Shown here one piece after another: positions 32,001 through 40,600 of a stretch of DNA of 64,000 nucleotides. A model generated the notes under the pieces. That model was not told the DNA's origin. It saw only the letters and a program-made list of their open reading frames with translations, and made no database searches. The translations under genes and the position numbers were made by a program. The stretch is from positions 12,590,780 through 12,654,779 of the forward strand of contig NC_067291.1 in assembly GCF_020740795.1 (NCBI RefSeq), written 5' to 3'. Every line of letters begins with the position of its first letter. Position 1 is the stretch's first letter. Origin of the DNA: Apus apus (Eukaryota > Chordata > Aves > Apodiformes > Apodidae).

Positions 32001-34921
32001 ACTGAAGTGAAAGAAATTGCTGTCGTGATGCATAGGCGCTCTCTCTTCAAAAATCCTCCTCTTACCTCTCATTTCCTTGTTTTAGGTAGCACCTAGTTTC
32101 TCAGATTGTTAGTAATGGGACAAAGTACTATTTGGGTTCATAAAGATTTTGGAATCAGCATAATATGCCTCTAATACATATGCAAAAGTCCTTAAATACT
32201 GTTTGATCTGCTCATGATTTATGTGATAGTGAAGCCCATATAATTGTCAGAGTATGGCTCAAAGAAATACTTTAGATTTTGAACAGAGGAGAGAAACTAG
32301 TATTTGGAATAGTGATGTTCCATGTTCACCCTTAGTTCTGGAGAAAAAAACACACACGGAGCATTAAATCATGTTGGGCTTTTAAACATTCTTCTTTCCC
32401 TCCAATGTGACAGCAAAGCTTAAGTTAGTCAGTTCTGTGGGAGTTATTAGCACCTTCAGAGTCATGTTTAGGGCTGCAGGCGCTGGAAAGCAGAAGAATA
32501 CTGGAATATCCTCAGCAACACCACAAAAAGAATTGAATCAATTTTCTTGAACAAAGACAAGGATCCTTCAGCTCTGAGTCACACACCATGAATTTCTGAA
32601 GTGTCACATGGAGATGGAGGGAGGGAGTGCTACACTGGGACTTGAAAAATGCTTGTTGACTCCTTTCTTAAAGAGAGAGGTTTTACGCTGAAGCTCTCTA
32701 AGATGTGTGGAACATGTTGGAAGATTGCTCTGACAGCCTTGTGCCATATGGAAGGTGGACATCACTGCTTTCGTAACATAGGGCAGAGCCTCAGCAACAG
32801 TAGTGCAGGATAAGGTCAGTGTAGCTGTTACCAAAGTTCATCCAATTTAGCATGCTGTGACGAGACTTTTTAGAACCACTTACTGATCCACATCTCTGAA
32901 AGGTATGGAAAATTAGCAAGTAGCATCTGAAGAGGTTTATATTGCTACAAGCACTCTGGAGAAAGAATTTAATTTACCCATTGTCTACCATGGCACTAAG
33001 CTGCTGTAAGGGACTGGATTGCTGACTAATTTATGTCACCAGCCACCCAGGCTCCTGACCCATCCTGTTCAACAACACTAACACTCCAGCCTAAGAGCGG
33101 ATTTATACCCTTAGCAGTTATATTTTATCTGTGCAATGCCATTAGTTATGAGAGTCACTCTGCTCCCCAGATCCCTATTTGAGCTGCTTGCCAGCTATAA
33201 AAGCAAATGATCTAAACTTACAGTCTGCAATAAGATACTGAATAGTTTCTTATGGGTATGGATCACAGCAGTTATTGGAGCCCTGTATATTTTGGAGGTG
33301 TACAAGCAAGTAGACTGTGGCAGCAGACACACACCTAAGAAAGTGCTTCAGCTTTGTTAAAAGAGAAGGGGGAGTCCACAGAGGCCAGCTCCTTCTTCAT
33401 GCACAGAAGGAAATCAGCAGAGTGCATATGAACTCTTTCCAAAAGGGAAGAGGTTGTATGGTTTTGCAGGTGACTGAGTGTATTTTGGGACTTGGGTCAG
33501 TGTCACCTATTTATTTTTTCTCTCAAAATATAATAGAAAGTTGGTTTGTTTTTGTGCTCATGCTGAGACTGTGCTGGGGGCTGAAATACATCACATCCAG
33601 AACTCTGTCCTGCTGCAGGCTGTAATATTGGGCTGCATGCTGTGTTTATTGGCAAGAAAACTCAAGGAGTAAGAGGAGATTCTGATTTTCAGTACCATTG
33701 TGTGTTTAGATGCAGAGGTCTAGTTTTAGCCCACTTCTGTTGTAGGTACATAAAATAGAATATATAAGAAAGAAATATTTTAGGTGAAAGTGGCTTCCAC
33801 ATAAGTCACTATTGGCACAGGTAAAAGGCTTATAATAAGGGATGTGCCAGGAGAACACAAACTGCATGAAAAGTCATGTCATATTTGCAGTGAGATCCCT
33901 TTTACACATCACACCAACAGGTAGACAGAAAGTGGAAAAATTAGGATAGGTTACTGGAAAGGAACTTTGTAAAGGCAGCTAACATACATTGCACGGAGTG
34001 AAAAGAATGTTCAGATGGTTAGGGTTAACATAGTTACCTCTTGATTAAAGAATAATGTTTTAGTATGAGGCTATTAAGAGTTTTACATCTCTAGGAAAGA
34101 GTGACATCTCTGCTGGTTTTAGAGCCATCACTACCTCCTTCCTAAATCAGAGAGAGAGAGAACATCTGCCTGCTGAGCAGCCTTCATACTTGCATAGCTT
34201 GGGACATCCCATGGTATCATGTTTTACTAATGCACTTTACTATCATGACAGTTTTATATTTGGAGCTGAATACCATATTGCAGGTAGTCAGTGCTACTCC
34301 GAATACACTGAGAGTGGTCTTAGCAGTCAGTGATTTCAGCAGACTGTCAGCCAGCAGAGTGCAACAGCACAGCAGGGAAGCTAATACATTTTCATGCTGT
34401 TCATATGGAGCAGGAACACTGCAGGCTCATAGGTGCTGAAAAAGCCAAGTAGAATCCTGTGTTCCTGAGAAATAAAAATTGATCCATTTAGGACCTACAG
34501 CAAGGGGAAACATTAAAATCTACTGCGCTGAGTTGCCTACCTTAGTGAGCAACTTTCTTCTCATGTTGTTGCAGTTCTCATTTGCTGCAGCTTTGGCCTG
34601 GACCATGCTGGTGATCACACGTGGAGGGTCAGGTGGGCTGTCTTCTGTCTCTGATGTGCACGGCAGTTGTGTCCTAGGACAGCAGTCAAAATCCTCTTGA
34701 CTCCAACTGGTAGAGATCTCAAAGGTATCTGGGCATTTCTCATCAGGACTTGAGCCCTCATCACTGTTTTTGGCATTGCAAAGTATAAGTGATCTTGAAA
34801 TGGAGCGAAACTTTCGTGACTTCCTGTTCCCAGCATTGCTCTTTCGATCCATCTTCAGAGAGCTGGTGATGCTGCTCTTTTTCCTGTCGTTCTCCCATTT
34901 GTGTGGCATGATACTTTCCAT
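4860..34921 (-). CDS. IL16: IL16, pro-interleukin-16 long form (17 exons seen)
   Basis: Multi-PDZ scaffold precursor; in mammals the C-terminal PDZ fragment is secreted and signals through CD4. Coding exons in transcript order: 34921-34541, (gap), 22435-22246, 20014-19915, 18967-18853, 18645-18572, 18481-18265, 17171-17054, 15880-15748, 15318-15231, 14553-14078, 11687-11549, 10441-9346, 8863-8680, 7101-7000, 6594-6342, 5432-5307, 5053-4860. Phases agree at every junction from 22435 down to the stop. Together they encode about 1,330 residues, close to the 1,332 of human IL16. PDZ A and B lie in the N-terminal half; a Ser/Pro-rich linker follows, with [13 protein letters not shown] and [13 protein letters not shown] and D are at the C-terminus. 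One small exon of length 3n+1 between 34541 and 22435 was not found. The start at 34919-34921 is in frame with a second Met at 34850-34852 that aligns better with the human start. Confidence 0.95.
5307..5432 (-). CDS. IL16: IL16 exon: first half of last PDZ (GLGF)
   Basis: This 126-bp exon carries the PDZ carboxylate-binding loop [13 protein letters not shown], followed by [13 protein letters not shown]. The donor is GTAAAC. Phases are G|CA at the start and G|GG at the end, matching both neighbours. Confidence 0.96.
6342..6594 (-). CDS. IL16: IL16 exon: rest of PDZ C and the cytokine linker
   Basis: This 253-bp exon begins [14 protein letters not shown] and completes PDZ C ([11 protein letters not shown], then R-Q-A-V-V-V-T-R-K). 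It continues into the linker where human caspase-3 cuts after Asp in S-S-T-D. Here that place reads V-S-T-G-S (6382-6396), so the P1 Asp is missing. A nearby Asp remains in V-A-S-D. Confidence 0.96.
7000..7101 (-). CDS. IL16: IL16 exon: first half of PDZ C
   Basis: This 102-bp exon in phase 0 at both ends encodes [11 protein letters not shown], then [10 protein letters not shown] and L-E-N-K-V-I-T. It is nearly identical to the human exon as I remember it. Confidence 0.96.
8380..8410. repeat. Compound homopolymer C16-A15
   Basis: Sixteen C are followed directly by fifteen A in an IL16 intron. On the minus (transcribed-sense) strand this is T15-G16, a G run able to form a quadruplex. Length is likely polymorphic and prone to assembly error. 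Confidence 0.95.
8680..8863 (-). CDS. IL16: IL16 exon: linker before PDZ C
   Basis: This 184-bp exon encodes L-S-E-L-R-E-Y-T, an acidic stretch, then [10 protein letters not shown] and [10 protein letters not shown] with L-D-E-A-T-L-K. These blocks are conserved in IL16 immediately before its third PDZ and probably form helices. The join with the large exon creates Asn-Leu-Ser, as in human. Confidence 0.95.
9346..10441 (-). CDS. IL16: IL16 large central exon (prodomain)
   Basis: This 1,096-bp exon is the largest in the gene. It opens with [15 protein letters not shown] and [14 protein letters not shown]. It continues with the conserved [20 protein letters not shown] block (polyproline, SH3-ligand-like) and [10 protein letters not shown]. 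After a Ser/Gln-rich variable section come [13 protein letters not shown] and [17 protein letters not shown]. In mammals the prodomain of the short precursor starts here and can enter the nucleus. The human short-form start Met corresponds to Val (GTA, 10389-10391), and the next Met is at 10308-10310. Confidence 0.96.
10308..10310 (-). other. IL16: Probable start codon of the short IL16 precursor
   Basis: This is the first in-frame ATG downstream of the mammalian short-form start position. From here to the stop at 4860 the spliced frame is exactly 608 codons, that is 607 residues. I recall that length being reported for chicken IL-16, but could not check it. Context is CCTACCATGAGT (A at -3), a reasonable initiation site. 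Confidence 0.6.
11549..11687 (-). CDS. IL16: IL16 linker exon with tandem acceptor
   Basis: This 139-bp exon encodes a Thr/Ser-rich linker ([16 protein letters not shown]) ending in A-S-L-G. It lies between PDZ B and the large exon and is poorly conserved. The acceptor is CAGCAG, so an extra Gln codon (start at 11690) is an equally in-frame alternative. Donor GTATGT. Confidence 0.88.
12769..12820. repeat. A/C-rich simple repeat (CCAAA-like)
   Basis: Imperfect reiteration of AACC, CCAAA and CAAA units in an IL16 intron. Confidence 0.8.
14078..14553 (-). CDS. IL16: IL16 linker exon after PDZ B
   Basis: This 476-bp exon begins [12 protein letters not shown], matching human G-V-K-R-L-E-S-S-W-H-G-R. 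It continues through [25 protein letters not shown] and the basic polyproline block [11 protein letters not shown]. The acceptor ttcctaacacag fits the phase (G|GT). The region after the polyproline block is bird-specific and Cys-containing. Confidence 0.92.
15231..15318 (-). CDS. IL16: IL16 exon after PDZ B
   Basis: This 88-bp exon encodes [25 protein letters not shown]: a helical segment immediately after PDZ B, nearly identical to human. It enters in phase 0 and leaves one base into the next Gly codon. Confidence 0.95.
15540..15600. repeat. Diverged 32-bp tandem duplication
   Basis: Two adjacent copies share 'tatattta-gacagt-cata-t': one around 15540-15570, the next around 15572-15600, with a handful of substitutions. 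It lies in the intron between two PDZ B exons. Confidence 0.5.
15748..15880 (-). CDS. IL16: IL16 exon: second half of PDZ B
   Basis: This 133-bp exon encodes [13 protein letters not shown], then [14 protein letters not shown] and [10 protein letters not shown]. Its length is the same as that of the extra PDZ-like exon at 25247-25379, but the two begin and end in different places relative to the codons' surroundings. Confidence 0.95.
17054..17171 (-). CDS. IL16: IL16 exon: first half of PDZ B
   Basis: This 118-bp exon carries the carboxylate loop [11 protein letters not shown], then [22 protein letters not shown]. Acceptor ctttcag and donor GTAGGA; phases match both neighbours (G|AG and AG|G). 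Confidence 0.95.
18265..18481 (-). CDS. IL16: IL16 exon: end of PDZ A and linker to PDZ B
   Basis: This 217-bp exon starts [13 protein letters not shown], the last strand of PDZ A. A Ser/Thr-rich linker with [12 protein letters not shown] follows, then V-I-M-E-V-T-L-N-K opens PDZ B. The acceptor is TAGCAG; human has Gln at this spot, favouring the upstream AG (exon end 18481), while the downstream AG (18478) would delete it. Confidence 0.93.
18572..18645 (-). CDS. IL16: IL16 exon: middle of PDZ A
   Basis: This 74-bp exon encodes [17 protein letters not shown] and D-A-L-Q-K-F-K, the beta-4 to helix alpha-2 portion of PDZ A. It differs from human in only a few residues. Donor GTTATG is weaker than the others in the gene. 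Confidence 0.94.
18853..18967 (-). CDS. IL16: IL16 exon: GLGF loop of PDZ A
   Basis: This 115-bp exon opens directly with [20 protein letters not shown] and continues [16 protein letters not shown]. Of the PDZ domains seen it is the closest to human. Confidence 0.96.
19915..20014 (-). CDS. IL16: IL16 exon leading into PDZ A
   Basis: This 100-bp exon encodes [11 protein letters not shown] and [15 protein letters not shown], the first strand of PDZ A. Two AG acceptors lie 11 bases apart (exon end 20014 or 20025). Only 20014 keeps frame with the upstream exon, whose GTAAGA donor leaves two bases. Confidence 0.92.
21642..21680. repeat. 15-bp tandem repeat, about 2.5 copies
   Basis: The unit cccagcctctgctct is repeated perfectly twice (21642-21671) with a partial third copy. 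It sits in a GC-richer 1 kb patch (about 21300-22450) of the IL16 intron just downstream of exon 22246-22435. Confidence 0.85.
22246..22435 (-). CDS. IL16: IL16 N-terminal exon (KSLSQQLDC block)
   Basis: This 190-bp exon encodes I-N-P-Y-W-R-G-E, then R-D-R-Q-A-H-A-L and [10 protein letters not shown], aligning with human V-N-P-Y-C-T-R-E-I and [10 protein letters not shown]. Acceptor gtctcacag and donor GTAAGA are good. It needs one base from the previous exon, which the first exon (phase 0) does not supply, so an exon is missing between them. GC content is higher than its surroundings. Confidence 0.92.
22970..22993. repeat. Poly(A) tract, 24 bases
   Basis: An uninterrupted A24 is followed by AT-rich sequence. 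No retroposed body with target-site duplication could be recognised in front of it. Confidence 0.9.
25247..25379 (-). CDS. Extra PDZ half-domain exon in the IL16 locus
   Basis: This is a 133-bp open segment on the minus strand with an excellent acceptor: more than 40 bases that are nearly all pyrimidine on the minus strand precede AAG. The donor is GTAAGC. It encodes [28 protein letters not shown] and [10 protein letters not shown]. That is a PDZ second half: beta-4, the LNG turn, helix alpha-2 and the last strand. Human IL16 has no PDZ at this place, but the paralogue PDZD2 does (its PDZ2, with D-G-R-L-S-L-G-D-E-L-L-V-I-N-G). The position between the first IL16 exon and the KSLSQQLDC exon equals the PDZD2 order. 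Its phases (2 in, 0 out) do not join directly to the flanking exons, and no partner exon with a GLGF loop was found. It is either part of a longer IL16 isoform or a relic. Confidence 0.65.
26320..26374. repeat. Diverged direct repeat, copy 1
   Basis: Shares 'taattgtattatagagtca' and flanking 'ttgtgaaag' with 28161-28215, about 1,841 bases away in the same orientation. Probably two members of an old interspersed family or ends of one element. Confidence 0.75.
28161..28215. repeat. Diverged direct repeat, copy 2
   Basis: Partner of 26320-26374. The match runs about 55 bases with a few substitutions and ends in a T-rich stretch. Confidence 0.75.
34541..34921 (-). CDS. IL16: IL16 first coding exon
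   Basis: Encodes the IL16 long-form N-terminus: [35 protein letters not shown], matching human closely, then an acidic Cys-containing stretch and R-R-K-L-L-T-K before the donor GTAGGC. The exon itself probably begins at 34943 after the acceptor atatttag, so an upstream noncoding exon is likely. Two in-frame Met codons compete: 34919-34921 (G at -3, G at +4) and 34850-34852 (A at -3, G at +4). The second gives the same N-terminal length as human. Confidence 0.93.
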
Positions 34922-36274
34922 AACTTTCTCTGCTTCTCTGGTGCTAAATATCCTCCAGGAAAGGAAATATAAAAAGTAAGTTGTAATATACCCCACTTTC
35001 TCCCACTTAATAACCTACACTACTGAAAAGCTCTAATGAATAAATCGAATCAACAGAGCCTTTCAGTCTGCTAACAGCCACGTGATACCTCATGACTTGC
35101 TAATTCTGTTTCTGTGCAGTGCTCTACTAAATTCTTCTTCACCTTTTCATTCTCCTCCCATGCTCCCCAAGCACAATGGAGTGCTTTTAATAAATGTTTC
35201 TGATGCTTCCATTGTGCTGCTTCCTTTGGGCTTCTGCTGAATTTGCATGTTGCAATCCCAAATTGAAAAGGAAGATGCTTTAAAAGCGTTATTCTATTCT
35301 CCTAACATTATTTGGAAGGAGGAAGCTCCTCCTGAAGTTTGATTCTGAAACCACCATAATTCGAAGAAGATGAATCAGATTGTCAAGGTTAAGTTCTCTG
35401 CCGGGCACATCTGATTTGTAAGTGGTTTAGCAAAAGCAGATCTTAGCCATGAGAGAGTAAGGAATGTCAGGCTGCTATAAAACTCCTACCTTTGCAGACC
35501 AGAACTCACTTAAGACCATGCATTTAACAGTATCAGAGAGATCCAGTGGAGCACTTAAGATGTGAATATCTGATTAGAGGTGCAACTCTATAAAGGAATC
35601 CAGCTCCAATACATCATTCAAAAGTGTCCCATTACCAAAGGGGTTTGCTTCAGCATATGATTCAACACAGAAAATGAAGAGCAAGTGGAATGAAAGTTAT
35701 ATATGCAAAATGTGGCAAAAGTTGAAGCTTTTGTAAAATGTGTAAAGTTATGAGCACGTTTCCATAATAAAGGGAAGCTTTGTTAAACTGGTTCTTTTCC
35801 CTCTCAGAAAAATTTTCCTAGAAATATTTTAGTAGATATATGTCCGTCCTTAGAATTCAACAAGAGGAAGCCTAAATTATTTATTTAGATTTTCTCACTT
35901 AATTTTCATTATCATATTTATGACACTAACTTTTCTACTCTCTTCATAGTGCCTAATTGATACTGTACGATGCCATTGCAGAGAAAATACCCATTGAAAT
36001 GAAAGGACTTGCATAAATCAAAGATGCTGTAGGTGTTATCCACAAAAATGCAAATTGATGTAATTTGAAAAGCACTTCTCAAGTATGCTATTGAGAGACT
36101 AAAAATGTACAGAGTGCTCTAAACTAGGTTATCTTTGTTTAGGTTTTTTTCCCCCTGCTTCTATTATACAGAACTAGGTAGGTATGAATGCAATTTGTAC
36201 CTGAAATGCCAGTGATGGCAAAGAAATAGGAGGCAGATTTTTTTTCTAAAGGCTCCTTAGACCCACAACAATAG

Positions 36275-36390
36275 AATCAAAGAATCATTTTGGTTGAAAA
36301 GACCTTTAAGATCATCAAGTCCAACTGTTAAACAGAGGCCTGCAAGTTCTGATCTAGCCAGACTCATATAATAAATCCAAACCACCTTAT
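36275..36390 (-). repeat. CR1 LINE 3' end
   Basis: The plus strand begins 'tagaatcaaagaatcatttt' (36275-36294) then 'gacctttaagatcatcaagt' and 'ccaactgttaa', the reverse complement of the terminal CR1 3' UTR with its degenerate 8-bp end repeat. The element is in minus orientation with its 3' terminus at 36275. The match fades after about 36390, so it is 5'-truncated as CR1 copies usually are. Confidence 0.9.
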
Positions 36391-37589
36391 TATAATTCTG
36401 AAGGATTTTTTTTTTTCCCCTCTCATGTAGATAACCAGGAAAAACAAAAACAGATTATAAACACCATGCCTTTGAGTACCTGTCTAAAAGAGCTATATGC
36501 CATTTCTGGAGGAATACACAATTCAGCATGAATCTGAATTTGTTTGGATTTGTAAAATAAAAAAAAAAAAATTGCACTTGGATTTTTCAGGAGTAGCAAA
36601 GAGGCCCCTTTATCACCCAGGGAGAAGCATGTTTATTTGTACAGTTCTTTCTGGCATTTTTGTTAGGTAATGCTCCTGCAGCCTTCCATTGTGACTTATT
36701 TTTCATTATACCAGTCCTAACATTGCTCTGCTCCCTGATGTCTCTTTTCCAAAACAAAACCCCTAACAATATAGAAACTTGTGCCCTGAGGGTTGGAACT
36801 CATCAGATTTCCTAGCATGACACTATTTCAGGGCAAACTTTAAGTCTGAATGTATCCAGAAAACATGTCAAATTCCACAATGCTGGTGTGCTTTCTGCCC
36901 ATCTCCTATGTGCCTTTGGGATCCTTGCTGCTCCTGTGGGAGAGTTTCACCCAACTGAATAGCAACATTGGAACCAAAGTCACTGGGCTCCCAGTCTCCC
37001 CCACACTGGCATGAGGGAAGCTCTCAGGGTCAGACTGAACTAGTATATTCTCCATTTCATTCAGTGCACAGAATGCTCTACTTTTTTTCTTTTTTTTCAG
37101 ATTCACCTCTCTTCTTATGAGTAACACCATTTGCAGCCATGACTGAATGAAGCCACAGTGTGGATGGAGGGGACTGCCCAACAGCTCAGCCACAGTCCCT
37201 GCCTGTGATGCAGAGAGCACACTGAATAAAAGGACATCTAAAGCCCATGTGTAAGGACACAACGGCCTGAGGGGACGGGGAAAATAATTGTATAAATGGA
37301 GCCCAGCTTTAACACATAGACTTTATTTCTCTAGGATTAATCTCCCTTTCTGCAATGTTGAGAGAAGCTACTTTTCAGAACCTCTATGTGGTAATTTATT
37401 TTGAAGTACAGAGATAAAAAGTGCTATTAATTATACTAGAACAATAATTTTGAGAACTGGAATAAGTAGTTGTTGGTGGTGTAATTCAGCATCACAAGTT
37501 TGCATTGTTTTGTGGGGTTTTTTATTATGTTAATTGAAAGCTGACTGACACCCTTACTAATACATAAAAGCTTTTAAGGTTTGGAGTTT

Positions 37590-37613
37590 TGCTTGTTTGT
37601 TTGTTTGTTTTTA
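37590..37613. repeat. (GTTT)n microsatellite
   Basis: Four perfect GTTT units within TTGTTT-rich sequence, followed by A-rich DNA. Confidence 0.85.
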
Positions 37614-40600
37614 AAAAGACACTTTTTTTGTATTTTCTTAAGCTTAAAGCTTTAGTCTACTGTAATGTGTATGTCCCTAGGTGCACTTTTGAGTTGGGAA
37701 ATCCCTGATAGCGTCCCCTGTATAGTAGGAAATTAATCTTGTAAAGCTTAATGTTGCTTTTTCTGTATGTCTGAAGTAGGGAAAAATGCATCCTGGCCCA
37801 TCAGACCAGCATGTGGGATTCAAAAAGCAATAGGATAGCTAGGATGAGAGGAACTTCCCTGAGTACCCCCCTTTAGCACCTGGGCAGGAAGCAAGAGAGC
37901 TAACTGGCTGAAGCTGTGTGGAATGCACATCATTTTAACGTCTATAACAGGGATTGTTGCTCATTCTGTGATTCTGGCAATCGCTATTAGACACCAGCAG
38001 CAAGAATGTCAGAATGAGCCCAAGTTGCATGTTCAGACCTAAACAATCTTGTCTATGGGGAAAAATTAGAAGAAATAGCACTTTTCATTCAAGGTTTTCA
38101 GTGTTGTACAAACATTACTGCACTCTTACTTCCCCAAAGAGAGAGAATTTTAAAAGAGCTATTGAGCACATTGATAAGTAGAGGACTTGATAGCTTAATG
38201 GTCAAAATACAGCTCTCAGGAGACTGATATGCTAGAAAGAAGGATGGAGAGATGTAAGAGCTCTTTCTCATTCTGCCTGAAGCTGCTCAGCTTAAGAGAG
38301 AGTACTGCCACTAGTACTAAATGCTCCAAGAGCTGCCTCTCTGACTATGCTTTGGGATGCAGGGAGCACACACAAGCACCTGTTGAAACACAGTGAATGA
38401 AACGTTTATAAGTGCATTCTGTCATCCCACAACCCCCCCAAATTTCTCCTGAGGAATTTTACCTTATGCAGAGAGAACATCTCTTTTGCCCTGCTGCATC
38501 AGCTATTTCCTCTTCCTCCACCCCCACCAGAACTTCATCAGCTCAATGACCAAGTGTTACCCTGAATGACTTACCTGGTACCTCAAAGCAAGCCAGTGGC
38601 TGAGGTGAAAACAAACCCAGCAGACCTGAAGTCTTCCAGTGAAATACTTCTTCTTGCTCTAAGTATTAGATATCTGCCCAAGTCTTAACTCAGGCAACAT
38701 CCTTTCCAGAGCTGCTGATTCAGAGTTGCATAAGTAACAGAAGTATAGGAGGTACCAAAAACATAGTCTATAAGTTTTCCAGTAAAAATATCCAGAATTG
38801 TTATTTCACATAGAAAACAGTATCACAGATGCCAGAGAAGCTTTATGATTCATTGCCATCTTCCAGCAAATTCCATTCAAGGTATTGGGGGCACGAACAA
38901 TTACTTCAAAGTCCATTACTCCAAACCATTCATCTTTTCCTCCAGTGCACTCACTGCTTGTCATTTTCTCTTGCCATTCTTATACCTCCAGCATGCCTGA
39001 TGGAAGCTGTCTGTGGTTTGTAATGCAAACCAAATGTTCCTTCTCTGTTTCTATTTTTTTTTTTTTTCTCCTCCAAGCTTTATTTTTCCAGCTTCAAGTC
39101 TAAGAAGCCCTAACTCAGTCTGTCTTCTGCAAACAAAATACATTATTTGAGCTGTGCCCATTTGGTTTAAATTTTTAGTTGGATATTAAACTGAGCATTT
39201 ACAAGATGCAAATACTTTGGTGTAGCTCCCAGATTTAATGCAAATGCTCTGCTCGTAACCAGACAGTAGGAAAGACAGAACTTTTTTTTACTAGCAAGAA
39301 CAAGATGCGTTTACATTACCAAGTGCTAACAGCATGATAACTTGCATCCCGTTTTCATCTAGATCTTGTGATCTTTGTCAGATTCATTACTGAGCAGTAC
39401 CATTAGCACTGAGCTGTTGCAGATGTCTAGGATTTCCAGGCAGTAGGATGAACTAAAGATTTGGAAGGTTTCTAATCATGGGTATGAAACTCTTGGAAAG
39501 CTGGACTTAGTGCTAAAAATTTAAAAAAAAAAAAACCAAGCAAACAAACGGGGAAAAAAAAAACCCACCACCAAACAACTGATTGTAAGATAAAAATTCA
39601 AAAGGAGGAACTTAAAGCAGCAAGGCAGACAAACCTGACTCCTGCAGAGGGCTGTTCCTCTTCATAGGCCTGGCAAAAAAAGGCAGAGTGAATAATTGAA
39701 AACACACTCTCATGGTGTCACGTGACTCAGTTTCAGCAATTCTGCTCAGTACGTTGGAACGGAGCTATTGTTTCCTAATTGAAGAAAATGTCAGCAAGGA
39801 TAGATAAACAAAAGCAATGGGATGCAGTATTGGGGAAACTGTTTCCAGCGGGCTCCCAGCTACCCACAGAAGGCAGGACCATTTAAGGAGTTGTCTCATT
39901 TGGTTTTACCCGTAGCTCTCTGGCCCTAGGATTGATGGGGTTCAGGCACATTAAACCTACTTGGAGGGAAGCAAAGGGGGCCAGCCAGAATGCATGCTAA
40001 TCAAGTGCAGGGTTTCCTGCTGGAGACTGAGAAGGCAAGCGTGTTTCTTGTAATTTTGAGCAGATATTTTAAGCATTAAACTAGTAAGAATCCTGTAAGT
40101 CACTTCTGCTCCAGGAGCAAAACGTAACAGGAGCTGCTTTTGAATGCCAAGCCCTTGTACTGTGCACCAGAAGTCCCACGGTCCTTCTAACAGTTCTTGA
40201 ATACTCTTCTCTTTACAGGCTAGACTGCAACTTCATGGTCCAAACTGGTCAAGGACTCAGAAAATTGTTGTTTTTTCCATAGAGCATGTGGGAAATGAGA
40301 GCTATGTCAGGGATTCCAAATTGCCTCAATTACACCTTTCATTGGCTGCAAAGTAAATAGTTCACAGTCTTTTCTACTATTGTGGCAACTCCCCTCACAA
40401 AACACTGCTACATCCACAGGCACCCTTAGCTGTTTTCCATCAGTCACACAATCAGTGTGTCAGTCCCTATGTGTCAATCATCAGTTCTGCTCACATTGGC
40501 AAATAAGTCTTGCTACTGAAACCTAGTTTCTTTCAATGAATTTGTGTGATGAGATACATAGGGAGTTTGTAAATTTTGAAAAGAAAAGTCCCATAACAGA

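Larger units (their letters stand above)
22436..34540. other. Largest IL16 intron interval
   Basis: About 12 kb lie between the first coding exon and the KSLSQQLDC exon. It holds the PDZ half-domain exon at 25247-25379, an exon-like segment at 26979-27113, a 55-bp diverged direct repeat pair, and a long unrecognised minus-strand reading frame at 30203-30745. It must also hold the missing 3n+1 exon if this bird uses the human-like structure. Otherwise AT-rich noncoding sequence. Confidence 0.6.
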
